A stretch of 64,000 nucleotides of DNA from Haloimpatiens sp042688525. GTDB lineage: Bacteria > Bacillota > Clostridia > Clostridiales > Clostridiaceae. The DNA is taken from assembly GCF_042688525.2 (NCBI RefSeq), contig NZ_JBHWAB010000002.1:123241-187240 (forward strand), read 5' to 3'. The notes below the pieces were generated by a model that searched no databases, was not told where the DNA came from, and was given only the letters and a program-made list of their open reading frames with translations. Within the stretch, counting starts at the first letter, position 1. Every line of letters begins with the position of its first letter. The position numbers were made by a program, and so were the translations under genes. Below are positions 53,404-61,414 of the stretch, in pieces.

Positions 53404-54699
53404 ATGAATAATATATATTTTATGATAGTAATATCTATAATATTATTTTTAATAAATTTGTTATATATCTCTAGTGAAGAAAAAATAAAAAAAAGAACTT
53501 TAAAAATAGCAGCCTTAGGCATAACTATATTTTTTATTGCACTTTGTGTAAACAAATATATTAACTATAACAAATCAATTTTAGCTAGTAAAATTTTAAA
53601 CAGTAATAAGGAAACTGTTTATATTATAGATAAAGGGAACCAGGATTTATCCTCTTATTGTAAAAGTAAAAATATAAACTTTTTAGAACAAAACAGTATT
53701 TCTCTTAAAAAATATAAAAATAAAAACATTGTGGTTATTTCAAAATATGGCTCTAAATTAACAAATAATATAAATAACATATTAAAGTTAAATATAGAAT
53801 TAGATGAAAGAGATCTACTGATAAAAAATAATGGTATATATGATGTTAATTCTTTTAGAATTTTAGTTAATAATCCTTTAAATAAAGAAAACAAAATTTT
53901 AGTTATACAAAGTAGATCAATAAATAGTAAAGATTTAAATACCCTTTTAAATGAAAAGCATGGAGATTTTGCAGCTGTAAAAAATGGTTCAGTAGTAGCC
54001 AACGCAGTATATAACCCAGAAGATATTAATGCAAATAATTGTTTTGAAAAGATTAATACATTAAATAATAGAGGTTGGCTAATAAAAAAGATTAATGGAG
54101 CTGAAATGTTATATAGAAATCTTGAGAAAAAAGATGTAAAGCATTTGTTTTCATTATGGGGCAAAATAAAGAATGTTATTGATAAAAATATTACTGGTAC
54201 TCATTCTAATAAGCAATTTCAAGTGTATTTTAGAAATGATGATGTTAATTTAGAACAAAATTTCATTCCTTTAAAAATAGACTTATTAATAGATTTGGAG
54301 AAACGAAGGGAATACAAGATTCGTGATGCTTTTTGCAAAAAATATTTAGATACAAAAGGTTTTAAATTTATATCTGATGAAAGATTAAAAGATGGATGGG
54401 AAGAGTTTATACTCCAAACTAAAGTACTATATGATGATTCTGCATATGAAAATGAATATATTAGAGGAATAAAAGAAAAATTGAAGAAAGAAAATCAGTT
54501 TTCTAAAGAATATGATTACTCCTATTTTGCCCAAAAAATGCTTTGTTTAATAAACAATAAAGATAAAAGGATGAATTTTATTAATAAGATAATAAGTAAT
54601 AATTCTCAAATTAGTAATAGTGAAATAGAAAAGATATATAGTAAATATGTTGGATCTGAAGAAGCAAAGAACGCTATGAAATATTTCAACAAAAAATAG
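53404..54699 (+). CDS. ABC permease, C-terminal part with large outside domain
   Basis: 431 residues as read from ATG 53404, which has no ribosome site. The frame is open back to about 53332, so this is the continuation of 52853-53365; intact length about 615. Two membrane segments (about 5-20, 35-50), then a soluble domain of about 380 residues, Asn/Lys-rich, family not recognised. Same plan as 11337-12707 but larger. Confidence 0.7.
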   Translation: MNNIYFMIVISIILFLINLLYISSEEKIKKRTLKIAALGITIFFIALCVNKYINYNKSILASKILNSNKETVYIIDKGNQDLSSYCKSKNINFLEQNSISLKKYKNKNIVVISKYGSKLTNNINNILKLNIELDERDLLIKNNGIYDVNSFRILVNNPLNKENKILVIQSRSINSKDLNTLLNEKHGDFAAVKNGSVVANAVYNPEDINANNCFEKINTLNNRGWLIKKINGAEMLYRNLEKKDVKHLFSLWGKIKNVIDKNITGTHSNKQFQVYFRNDDVNLEQNFIPLKIDLLIDLEKRREYKIRDAFCKKYLDTKGFKFISDERLKDGWEEFILQTKVLYDDSAYENEYIRGIKEKLKKENQFSKEYDYSYFAQKMLCLINNKDKRMNFINKIISNNSQISNSEIEKIYSKYVGSEEAKNAMKYFNKK

Positions 54700-54711
54700 A
54701 AAATTAATAAA

Positions 54712-54751
54712 TCAACTTTCGCAACAACTATTTTTCATCTGCGAAAGTTGA
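54712..54751. repeat. Shortest MITE derivative (40 bp)
   Basis: TCAACTTTCGCA and its exact complement TGCGAAAGTTGA around 16 bases. Just the two ends of the family element; probably works as terminator of the permease operon. Confidence 0.8.
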
Positions 54752-54958
54752 TTTAATACTGAATTAGGATATTCACTTATATAAGCAAAATACCAGATTT
54801 GTTTTTATACTTTATATTTCTCATTCCCCTTTTTTAACTATGTTAATGTGTTATAATATTCATATGAGGAAAAAAATGGTTAATAGATTCACCTCGAGGC
54901 CTTTTCTCAAACCATTAAAGAACTGTTGGGGTTATTCTGACAACAGGGAGGTGGATCC

Positions 54959-55132
54959 ATGAGTGATATAGTTATAATAGTAATTTCAGTATGTGTCACT
55001 ACTTTAGGTTTAACCACTATAATGTCCATTTCAACATATAAAAAAGATAAATTAGAATTTAAAACTAAAACTTCAATTAAAGATATAATTAATAACGAAA
55101 TAGCTATCACTGGTGAAGATAAAAAAAATTAA
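54959..55132 (+). CDS. Candidate type I toxin, small hydrophobic peptide (57 residues)
   Basis: AGGGAGG seven bases before ATG 54959. One membrane helix (residues 3-26, starting MSDIVIIVISVCVTT) and a charged Lys/Asp/Glu tail: the layout of TxpA/BsrG-type holin-like toxins. The leader contains CACCTC at about 54891, complementary to GAGGTG overlapping the ribosome site, so translation may be masked. TATAAT near 54852 could be its -10 box. A bidirectional terminator follows. Confidence 0.55.
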   Translation: MSDIVIIVISVCVTTLGLTTIMSISTYKKDKLEFKTKTSIKDIINNEIAITGEDKKN

Positions 55133-55138
55133 AAAAAT

Positions 55139-55169
55139 AAGAATACTCTTCGACCAAAAGTGTATTCTT
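55139..55169. terminator. Bidirectional terminator
   Basis: AAGAATACTCTT / AAGTGTATTCTT. T-rich on the plus side, and on the minus strand followed by ATTTTTTTAATTTTTTTT, an excellent minus-strand terminator although no minus-strand protein gene lies nearby. Confidence 0.85.
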
Positions 55170-55231
55170 TAGACAATTATTAATCATTTTATTCGACCAT
55201 AAAACCCTAACGGCTCTTTATCTAGTATACC
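55139..55231 (-). ncRNA. Possible antisense antitoxin RNA
   Basis: Inferred only: a minus-strand -10 TATAAT at 55238-55243 and the strong minus-strand terminator at 55139-55169 would delimit an RNA of about 90 nt overlapping the 3' end of the toxin message, as with RatA/TxpA and SR4/BsrG. The -35 is weak. Confidence 0.3.
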
Positions 55232-55416
55232 ACACTTATTATAAAAAATACATATCTGACTATTTTTACTATATTTATGCTTGCAAATCTCGTTTATTCC
55301 ATGGTAATAATATTATTATAAACTTAATCCAACTCTATTTAATAAAACTGCCATTAAATTGCCACATTTCCACCATAATGATTACATGAAAATGCAGTAA
55401 AATTGATAGTTAATTA
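55170..55416. other. Intergenic region
   Basis: AT-rich spacer between the candidate toxin and the MITE; the possible antisense promoter is the only signal noted. Confidence 0.4.
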
Positions 55417-55672
55417 CTCAACTTTTGCAGTAAGAAATACTGCTTAGCGAAGGGAAATGATATCTTGCGTAAGAAACATTTGAACAAAGTTTACAAGTTC
55501 TTAGCTTTACGAATTTGAAAAAAGTTATTTTTTAATTACTGATTCCTATGGAATATTAATTAAAAAATCTTTTTTCAACATGAGTAAAGCTTAGAACTTG
55601 TTACTGAAGTGAAAGGTTTCTAAGCAAGATATCATTTCCCGCAGCGGCTATTTTTGACCTATAAAAGTTGAA
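55417..55672. repeat. Full-length palindromic MITE (256 bp)
   Basis: CTCAACTTTTGCAG to ACCTATAAAAGTTGAA, with complete inner arms and the centre TTATTTTTTAATTACTG. It ends nine bases before the ribosome site of the response regulator, so the regulator's native promoter is separated from the gene by this long hairpin. Confidence 0.9.
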
Positions 55673-55696
55673 TTAATTTAGAAAGGAGTGTTTATT

Positions 55697-56383
55697 ATTA
55701 GTAAACATTTAATATATATAGCAGATGATGATAAAAAAGTTTGCCATTTGTTGAAAAGTCAATTGGTAAGTGAAAATTATTTAGTGGAAGAATTCTATAA
55801 TGGTAAAGAATTATTAGAAAGATTCTTATCAGTTCCTTGTGATCTTATTATAACTGATATTATGATGCCAAATATGTCAGGTTATGATTTATGTAGAGAA
55901 ATTAGAAAAGTTAGTGATGTTCCAATCGTTATGATATCCGCTAAAGACGAAGAAATTGATAGAGTACTTGGATTAGAACTTGGAAGTGATGATTATATTT
56001 CTAAACCTTTTAGTCTTCGAGAAATAACAATAAAAGTTAGAAATATGCTTCGTAGGACAAATAAAAATTCTTCTTTAAATACAGAAGAAAAGCTGATTTG
56101 TAAAGACCTTGAGATCATAAAATCAAATAGAATGATTCTTATACATGGAGAAGAATTAAAAACAACTGTTAAAGAATACGATTTACTTAAATTATTAATA
56201 GAAAATAAAAATCAAGCTTTTTCTAGAGAAATGATTATAGAAAAAGTCTGGGGTTACGATTATTATGGAGAAACTAGACAAGTTGATCACCTTATTAAAA
56301 GATTAAGAAAGAAAATGCTTTTAGCTGATTCAGAATGTAAAATTGAAACTATTTGGGGCTATGGATATAAGGTGAGTGATTAA
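55697..56383 (+). CDS. OmpR/PhoB-family response regulator
   Basis: About 228 residues. Acidic pocket A-D-D-D, phospho-acceptor I-I-T-D-I-M-M-P, Lys in I-S-K-P-F; winged-helix end I-W-G-Y-G-Y-K-V. Start is odd: the only standard start, GTG 55688, overlaps the AAAGGAG ribosome site, while the well-spaced codon is ATT 55697 (giving x-S-K-H-L-I-Y-I-A-D-D). So it uses a rare ATT start or the ATG was mutated. Next to its kinase (two bases). Confidence 0.85.
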   Translation: MSKHLIYIADDDKKVCHLLKSQLVSENYLVEEFYNGKELLERFLSVPCDLIITDIMMPNMSGYDLCREIRKVSDVPIVMISAKDEEIDRVLGLELGSDDYISKPFSLREITIKVRNMLRRTNKNSSLNTEEKLICKDLEIIKSNRMILIHGEELKTTVKEYDLLKLLIENKNQAFSREMIIEKVWGYDYYGETRQVDHLIKRLRKKMLLADSECKIETIWGYGYKVSD

Positions 56384-56385
56384 AA

Positions 56386-57759
56386 ATGAAAATTGGAAAA
56401 AAGTTAATAATATCAAATATTATTATTACTACAACTGCTATGATTATATTATCTATTCTTATTTCAAATATTGTAAGTAATTATATAGAAAATGACATCA
56501 AAAAAGATATTATTAAGGAAAACAAGACCATTATAAAATTACTATCCTATAATAAATTCTTAGAATACAATAATAATAAAATTTCAGTAAACCTAGATTA
56601 CTTTAAGAAAACTCAAAAATTGCCGGTATTAACTGCGGTTTTTAATGTGAATGAAAAACCAGAATTAATAAATACTTCAACTTATTTTTCAAAAAACATA
56701 ATACCAAATGAAGAATTAGAAACTATGTACAATCAATCTGAAAGTCAAGTGTATGAAATTAAAATTTGGAATAAGTCTTTCCTAGCATATAATGAATCGG
56801 TGGAAGTAAACTTAAATGGACATAAGTATACCCTTTTAGTTACTACTTTAATATCTAATGAAAATGTTAATAAAATAATAAACCAAATTGTTTATGTATT
56901 AATTATAGCTATTGTATGTATCAGTATTTTAATAGTACTAATAAACAGATATTCTGAGCGAATGATAACACGTCCAATAAATGTATTAGTAAATATAACT
57001 AAAAAAATTGCCCTAAAACATTTTGATGAAAAAGTTGATTTACATACTGGAGATGAATTTGAAACTTTAGCTGTATCCATTAATAATATGGCAGAAAGTT
57101 TGAACAAACAAGATATTGAACAGAAGAAATTTTATGAAAATATTTCTCATGAACTTAAAACCCCATTGACTGTAATTAGTGGTTATGCTCAAGGAATAAA
57201 GACAAATATTTTTGAGGATAATGATAAAGCTCTTGATACCATTGTTGAAGTAAGTACTCAACTAAAGAAACAGTTAGAAGATGTTATTTACTTAAGTAAA
57301 TTAGACACTATTAATGAATATTATAATTTTAAAGACACAAGCATCAATGAGTTGATATGTAATGTGCTAGATAAGTTAGATAGTATTATAATACTTAATG
57401 AAATTGATATTATTTATGAACCAATTAATGATATTGTAATAAGTATTGATAAAGAGAAAATTTCTAGAATGCTTACTAATGTATTGTCTAATTGCCTTAA
57501 ATATACTAAAGATACAATTGAGATAAAAACAGAAGTTGAAAAAAATTGGCTGAAGATATCAGTATTAGACAATGGTAAAGGATTTAATCAAAAGTTAATG
57601 AAGAATCCATTTAGTGGAACAATGGTAGGTGAGAAGGAAGGCTCTGGTATTGGATTATCTATTATAAAAAAAATAATTGATGGACATAAAGGAAAGCTTT
57701 CTTTATCAAACACCAAAAATGGTGGTGCAATGTATATTATATACCTTCCAATAAAATAA
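56386..57759 (+). CDS. Sensor histidine kinase
   Basis: 457 residues. Membrane segments near 7-30 and 166-188 flank an outside sensor domain of about 135 residues. HAMP follows, then H box I-S-H-E-L-K-T-P-L-T near 257, N box L-S-N-C-L-K-Y, G1 D-N-G-K-G-F, G2 G-S-G-I-G-L-S. Complete. Partner of the regulator at 55697-56383; likely controls the neighbouring ABC cassette or the secreted protein at 57967. Confidence 0.92.
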   Translation: MKIGKKLIISNIIITTTAMIILSILISNIVSNYIENDIKKDIIKENKTIIKLLSYNKFLEYNNNKISVNLDYFKKTQKLPVLTAVFNVNEKPELINTSTYFSKNIIPNEELETMYNQSESQVYEIKIWNKSFLAYNESVEVNLNGHKYTLLVTTLISNENVNKIINQIVYVLIIAIVCISILIVLINRYSERMITRPINVLVNITKKIALKHFDEKVDLHTGDEFETLAVSINNMAESLNKQDIEQKKFYENISHELKTPLTVISGYAQGIKTNIFEDNDKALDTIVEVSTQLKKQLEDVIYLSKLDTINEYYNFKDTSINELICNVLDKLDSIIILNEIDIIYEPINDIVISIDKEKISRMLTNVLSNCLKYTKDTIEIKTEVEKNWLKISVLDNGKGFNQKLMKNPFSGTMVGEKEGSGIGLSIIKKIIDGHKGKLSLSNTKNGGAMYIIYLPIK

Positions 57760-57789
57760 ACTCCTAAACTCCAAGTAATTTCTAACTAG

Positions 57790-57838
57790 CTCAACTTTCG
57801 TAGTAAGAAAATACTGTATTTCACCTACCATAGTTGAG
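57790..57838. repeat. Short MITE derivative (49 bp)
   Basis: CTCAACTTTCGTAGTAAGAA then TACCATAGTTGAG. Located after the kinase stop. Confidence 0.75.
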
Positions 57839-57966
57839 TTAATTAATTACAAGGGATATTTTTTTGCCATAATTCTGCCACATTTAAAGCATTGTTATTA
57901 CCAATTTATTAATTATACTAAAACTACATCGAAACAGTTGATGAATATGTTTTAGAGGTGATATTT

Positions 57967-58497
57967 ATGAAAAATATTAAAAAATTAGTAACTTTAGCAG
58001 TGGCATTAATGATCCCTATTAGCACTGTTGCTTATGCATCTTCTTCAAAAACTGCTAAATCAGATAATCCTTATTCAGTTACACAAAAAGCTTCAGATAA
58101 AGCAGATTTTGAAGCTAAGCTAGCTGCTAAAGGCATGACTATTGAAGAATATAAAGCTGATGCAGAAAAGAAATTTGCCGCAAAAGCAGAAAATCTTGGT
58201 ATGACGGTAGAAGAGTTAAAAACTAAAATGACTGAAGACTTTAAAGCTAAAGCAGAGAGCCTTGGTATGACAATGGAAGAATTTAAAGCTAAAATAGTTA
58301 AAGATAAAAAAGCTAAATATGAAGCATTAAAAACTGAAGCTGAAGCTAAAGGCATAACAATAGAAAAATTAAAAACTCAAATGATTAAAGACAAAAAGGC
58401 AAAATATGAAGCATTTAAAGCAGAAGCTAAAACTAAAGGCATGACAGAAAAAGAATATAAAGCATACCTTATAGGACAAGAAAAGCAAGAAAAATAA
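57967..58497 (+). CDS. Secreted repeat protein, DUF2680-like
   Basis: 176 residues from ATG 57967 (GAGGTG six bases upstream). Sec signal peptide ending A-Y-A-S near residue 25, then about five repeats of 25-27 residues with core A-x-G-M-T-x-E-E-x-K at about 55, 76, 98, 131 and 155. Very rich in Lys, Ala, Glu, and thus helical. Resembles YckD/DUF2680 secreted proteins. Directly follows the two-component genes and may be their target. Confidence 0.75.
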   Translation: MKNIKKLVTLAVALMIPISTVAYASSSKTAKSDNPYSVTQKASDKADFEAKLAAKGMTIEEYKADAEKKFAAKAENLGMTVEELKTKMTEDFKAKAESLGMTMEEFKAKIVKDKKAKYEALKTEAEAKGITIEKLKTQMIKDKKAKYEAFKAEAKTKGMTEKEYKAYLIGQEKQEK

Positions 58498-58507
58498 TAA
58501 TAGAATA

Positions 58508-58575
58508 GTTTGTTCAAACATCTTGTATACAATATAGCATTAATCTTTACTATACATTTTTTACTGTGAAGATTA
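58508..58575. repeat. Decayed MITE half
   Basis: GTTTGTTCAAACATCTTGTA through TTACTGTGAAGATTAAA follows the family right half with many changes and losses. Confidence 0.45.
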
Positions 58576-58687
58576 AATATAATAACTAGAAAATTATCAT
58601 ATTTTTAGAAGGGTATCGAAGCCTTCTAAAAATAGTATTATTCATAGTCCACTTATAGAAGATGAATGATTTTTATACGATTATGTT

Positions 58688-58729
58688 AAAGAAGGGTAAT
58701 CCCTAAAATACAGGGATTTATCCTTCTTT
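58688..58729 (+). terminator. Terminator
   Basis: AAAGAAGG..AATCCCT / AGGGATT..TCCTTCTTT with T tail. Ends the transcript of the secreted protein gene. Confidence 0.85.
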
Positions 58730-58809
58730 TATTATATAATCAAAAAATTTCTTACCTAAACAAAAGTCTTTTTATGCAAAATGATAGATGAACTTATTGT
58801 TGTAATATA

Positions 58810-58869
58810 TTGACATTAATTAGAAACAGATATATAATTCAATTATCCCCCCTAGGGGGATATTGAATT
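58810..58869 (+). promoter_or_regulatory. Consensus promoter with CsoR-type operator
   Basis: TTGACA (58810-58815), 17 bases, TATAAT (58833-58838): perfect. The palindrome AATTCAAT..ATCCCCCC-TA-GGGGGAT..ATTGAATT (58836-58869) covers the start site. A C5-6/G5 core with A/T flanks is the operator type of the CsoR/FrmR (DUF156) family, and such a gene lies downstream at 60548. Confidence 0.88.
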
Positions 58870-58881
58870 GGAGGAAATATT

Positions 58882-60255
58882 ATGTTTAAAATAAAAAAAG
58901 ATAATATTTTTAAAAATTATTTTGATAGAAAAACTATTAAGATAATTATGTCACTTGCAATCCCCGTAATAATAGAGAATATTTTACAAGTATTACTTGG
59001 AACAACTGATACATATTTTGCTGGAAAATTAAATTCTAATGCTATAGCAGGTGTAGGAGTTACCAACCTTATAATGAATATATACATTGCTTTTTTCACT
59101 GCTGTAGGAATTGGTACCACTACCATTGTTTCAAGAAATATAGGATTAAATCAACCAGATACAGCAGCTAATGCCGTTAAACAATCTATAATACTAACAG
59201 TTGGCATTAGTTTAATCATAGGAATTATTAGTTATATTTTTGCAAAACCTATTTTAACAATATTAGGTGTTAAGCCGGAGGTTCTAATATATGCATTACC
59301 CTATTTTAAGACTATTGCTGTACCTTCAGTATTTCTATGTTTAATGTTAGTATTATCCAGTGCATTAAGAGGAGCAGGAGATACAAAAACTCCTATGGTA
59401 GTTACTATGATAGCAAATTTAATTAATATAGTATTAGATTATATTTTAATATTTGGATTTTATAATTTTAAAGGATTAGGGATACTAGGTGGTGGCTTGG
59501 CTACTACTATTTCTAGAATAATTGCTTCTATAATCCTTTTAATTACCCTTTCAAAGGGAAAAACTGTTATAAAATTAAATGGGATTCGAAAATGGAAAAT
59601 AGATAAAAAACTATTATTATCAATAAGTAAAATAGGTATTCCCGCTGGAGTAGAAAAGTTAATAATGAGATTTGGTCAATTAGTTTATGGCTCTATTATT
59701 ATAGATTTGGGAACTTCGTCTTATGTAGCTCACAATGTTGCTGGAACTATAGAAAGTTATTCTTATCTTCCAGCTATGGGCTTTGGTATCGCGGCAGCTA
59801 CTTTGGTTGGAAATAACCTTGGAGCAAATAAACCAGAAGAATCAAAAAAATATGCTTTAGTATCAAATTTTTTATCAACTATATTAATGGTTATAATGGG
59901 TATTTTCTTTTTCATTACAGCACCTTATTTAGCAGCATTATTTACAAAAGATAAAGAGGTACAACAATTAGTAGTATCAGTCTTAAGAATAATAGCCTTA
60001 TTTCAACCATTTTTATCATTAACAATGGTTATATCCAGTTCATTACAAGGTGCAGGAGACACAAAATTCCCCATGTATTCTACCTTTATAGGAATATGGG
60101 GTATACGTGTTGTATTAGGATATTTATTTGCTATAATATTTAAATGGGGATTAGTGGGTATTTGGTTAGCATATTCCTTTGATATAACTATACGAGGTAT
60201 AATGTTATTATTAAGATTTTTAAATGATAAATGGAAGTACATTGAATTCAATTAA
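58882..60255 (+). CDS. MATE-family multidrug efflux pump
   Basis: 457 residues, GGAGG before ATG. Twelve membrane segments in two homologous halves, with the paired motif S-S-A-L-R-G-A-G-D-T-K-T-P and S-S-S-L-Q-G-A-G-D-T-K-F-P. Na+/H+-driven export of cationic drugs or metabolites in the family. Under a CsoR-type operator, so it may answer to a metal or a reactive electrophile. Confidence 0.93.
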   Translation: MFKIKKDNIFKNYFDRKTIKIIMSLAIPVIIENILQVLLGTTDTYFAGKLNSNAIAGVGVTNLIMNIYIAFFTAVGIGTTTIVSRNIGLNQPDTAANAVKQSIILTVGISLIIGIISYIFAKPILTILGVKPEVLIYALPYFKTIAVPSVFLCLMLVLSSALRGAGDTKTPMVVTMIANLINIVLDYILIFGFYNFKGLGILGGGLATTISRIIASIILLITLSKGKTVIKLNGIRKWKIDKKLLLSISKIGIPAGVEKLIMRFGQLVYGSIIIDLGTSSYVAHNVAGTIESYSYLPAMGFGIAAATLVGNNLGANKPEESKKYALVSNFLSTILMVIMGIFFFITAPYLAALFTKDKEVQQLVVSVLRIIALFQPFLSLTMVISSSLQGAGDTKFPMYSTFIGIWGIRVVLGYLFAIIFKWGLVGIWLAYSFDITIRGIMLLLRFLNDKWKYIEFN

Positions 60256-60259
60256 ATTA

Positions 60260-60516
60260 TTCAACTTTCGAAGATGAAAAATAGCCGCTGCGGGAAATGA
60301 TATCTTGCTTAGAAACCTTTCACTTCAGTAACAAGTTCTAAGCTTTACTCATGTTGAAAAAAGATTTTTTAATTAATATTCCGTAGGAATCAGTAATTTA
60401 AAAATAACTTTTTTCAAATTCGTAAAGCTAAGAACTTGTAGACTTTGTTCAAATGTTTCTTACGCAATATATCATTTCCCTTCGCTAAGCAGTATTTTTT
60501 TACTGGGAAAGTTGAG
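60260..60516. repeat. Full-length MITE with perfect 8-bp target duplication
   Basis: TTCAACTTTCGAAG to TGGGAAAGTTGAG (257 bp), flanked by TTAAATTA at 60252-60259 and 60517-60524. Opposite orientation to 55417-55672. Inserted between the MATE stop and the ribosome site of the CsoR-like gene. Confidence 0.93.
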
Positions 60517-60547
60517 TTAAATTAATATTAAAAAGGGAGATTTAAAT

Positions 60548-60826
60548 ATGGATAATACTAGTCATAACCATCCAAATCAAAAACAAGTAATAAATAGATT
60601 ATCAAGAATAATAGGACATGCAGAAGCTATAAAAAGAATGTGTATAGAAGAAAAAGAATGCAGTGAAATATTAATTCAAATAGCTGCCGTTAAATCTGCA
60701 CTTAACAATGTAGGAAAAATCATATTAAAAGACCACATAAACCATTGTATAATAGATGCTGTTAAAGATGATGATCAAGAAGCATTAAATAAATTAAATA
60801 ATGCTATTGATAAGTTTTTAAAGTAG
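60548..60826 (+). CDS. CsoR/FrmR-family (DUF156) repressor
   Basis: 92 residues; GGGAG before ATG. Helical family core R-L-S-R-I-I-G-H-A-E-A-I and I-A-A-V-K-S-A-L. Sensor residues of the Cys-His-Cys type are present: Cys in K-E-C-S-E-I, His in K-D-H-I and Cys in N-H-C. An extra Cys lies in R-M-C. It probably represses the MATE promoter through the G/C operator; Cu(I), other metals, formaldehyde or persulfide are possible signals. Confidence 0.9.
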   Translation: MDNTSHNHPNQKQVINRLSRIIGHAEAIKRMCIEEKECSEILIQIAAVKSALNNVGKIILKDHINHCIIDAVKDDDQEALNKLNNAIDKFLK

Positions 60827-60931
60827 AAAGTGAGGTTCTTGTTGAAATGAAACCTATATTCAACAAATTATTGATACATATAGTTGAGAATAAAAACATA
60901 ATAAAAATAACTCAACAATTTATCACAATTA

Positions 60932-60960
60932 AGGCAATGATACTAAAAGCATCATTGCCT
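60932..60960. terminator. Bidirectional terminator
   Basis: AGGCAATGAT / ATCATTGCCT between convergent genes, followed by ACTATTTTTATTTT. Confidence 0.88.
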
Positions 60961-60967
60961 ACTATTT

Positions 60968-61414
60968 TTATTTTAAATTCCACATCTCATTAGCTTTAGA
61001 AATCAGTGCCTTTACGCCAGCTTTATGTTCTTCAATTTTTTGAGCAGCATATGGGTCATCCTTGTCTATTGGTTTCATATTTTCATCAATATAGATATTC
61101 CATGATTCCTGTTTTTCTTGTAATATTACACCATATTTATATCCACCAGATATTAATGGCCATATAATTAAAAGTTCACCTTTCTCACTATTATTAACCG
61201 CCAAATTTCCCGTATAATGTAAATAATCTGGCTTTTTCACGCTATAGTTATAACCGTCTTCTTTCTTTGTACCATACGAACCATATTTAACTTTAGGTAA
61301 ATCTTTTACAAATTTATTATATCTAATCGTTGTTATTAAAAACCAACTAGCATTTAAAACTGCAAATACTAATATAATAAATATAATAATTTTCTTTCCA
61401 TTAATTTTATTCAT
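60968..61414 (-). CDS. Membrane-anchored accessory protein of a bacteriocin-type ABC locus
   Basis: 148 residues: one membrane segment (9-28), then an outside domain with W-P-L-I-S-G-G-Y-K-Y-G-V. Start overlaps the ATPase gene by four bases. Size and position match accessory genes of lactococcin-972-type clusters, but I see no lactococcin signature. Function unknown. Confidence 0.65.
   Translation of the reverse strand: MNKINGKKIIIFIILVFAVLNASWFLITTIRYNKFVKDLPKVKYGSYGTKKEDGYNYSVKKPDYLHYTGNLAVNNSEKGELLIIWPLISGGYKYGVILQEKQESWNIYIDENMKPIDKDDPYAAQKIEEHKAGVKALISKANEMWNLK

Larger units (their letters stand above)
58498..58881. other. Intergenic region before the MATE gene
   Basis: Contains a decayed MITE half (58508-58575), a hairpin AGAAGG..CCTTCT (58609-58632), a terminator (58688-58729) and the MATE promoter/operator (58810-58869). 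Confidence 0.6.

Noticed and set aside
16879..54751. CRISPR array or clustered repeats
   Set aside because: The repeats are dispersed palindromes with 8-bp target duplications, not regularly spaced direct repeats, and no cas gene is present.
54907..55110. 67-codon minus-strand hydrophobic frame
   Set aside because: Exact antisense of the small peptide gene at 54959; no ribosome site. Hydrophobicity is a mirror effect.
60854..60998. 48-codon frame after the CsoR-like gene
   Set aside because: Runs through the bidirectional terminator and into the end of 60968-61414 on the other strand; spacing to GTGAGG is poor.
60968..61414. Lactococcin 972-type bacteriocin precursor
   Set aside because: Located beside the right kind of transporter, but it is membrane-anchored and lacks the Gly/Trp-rich strand pattern of that family.
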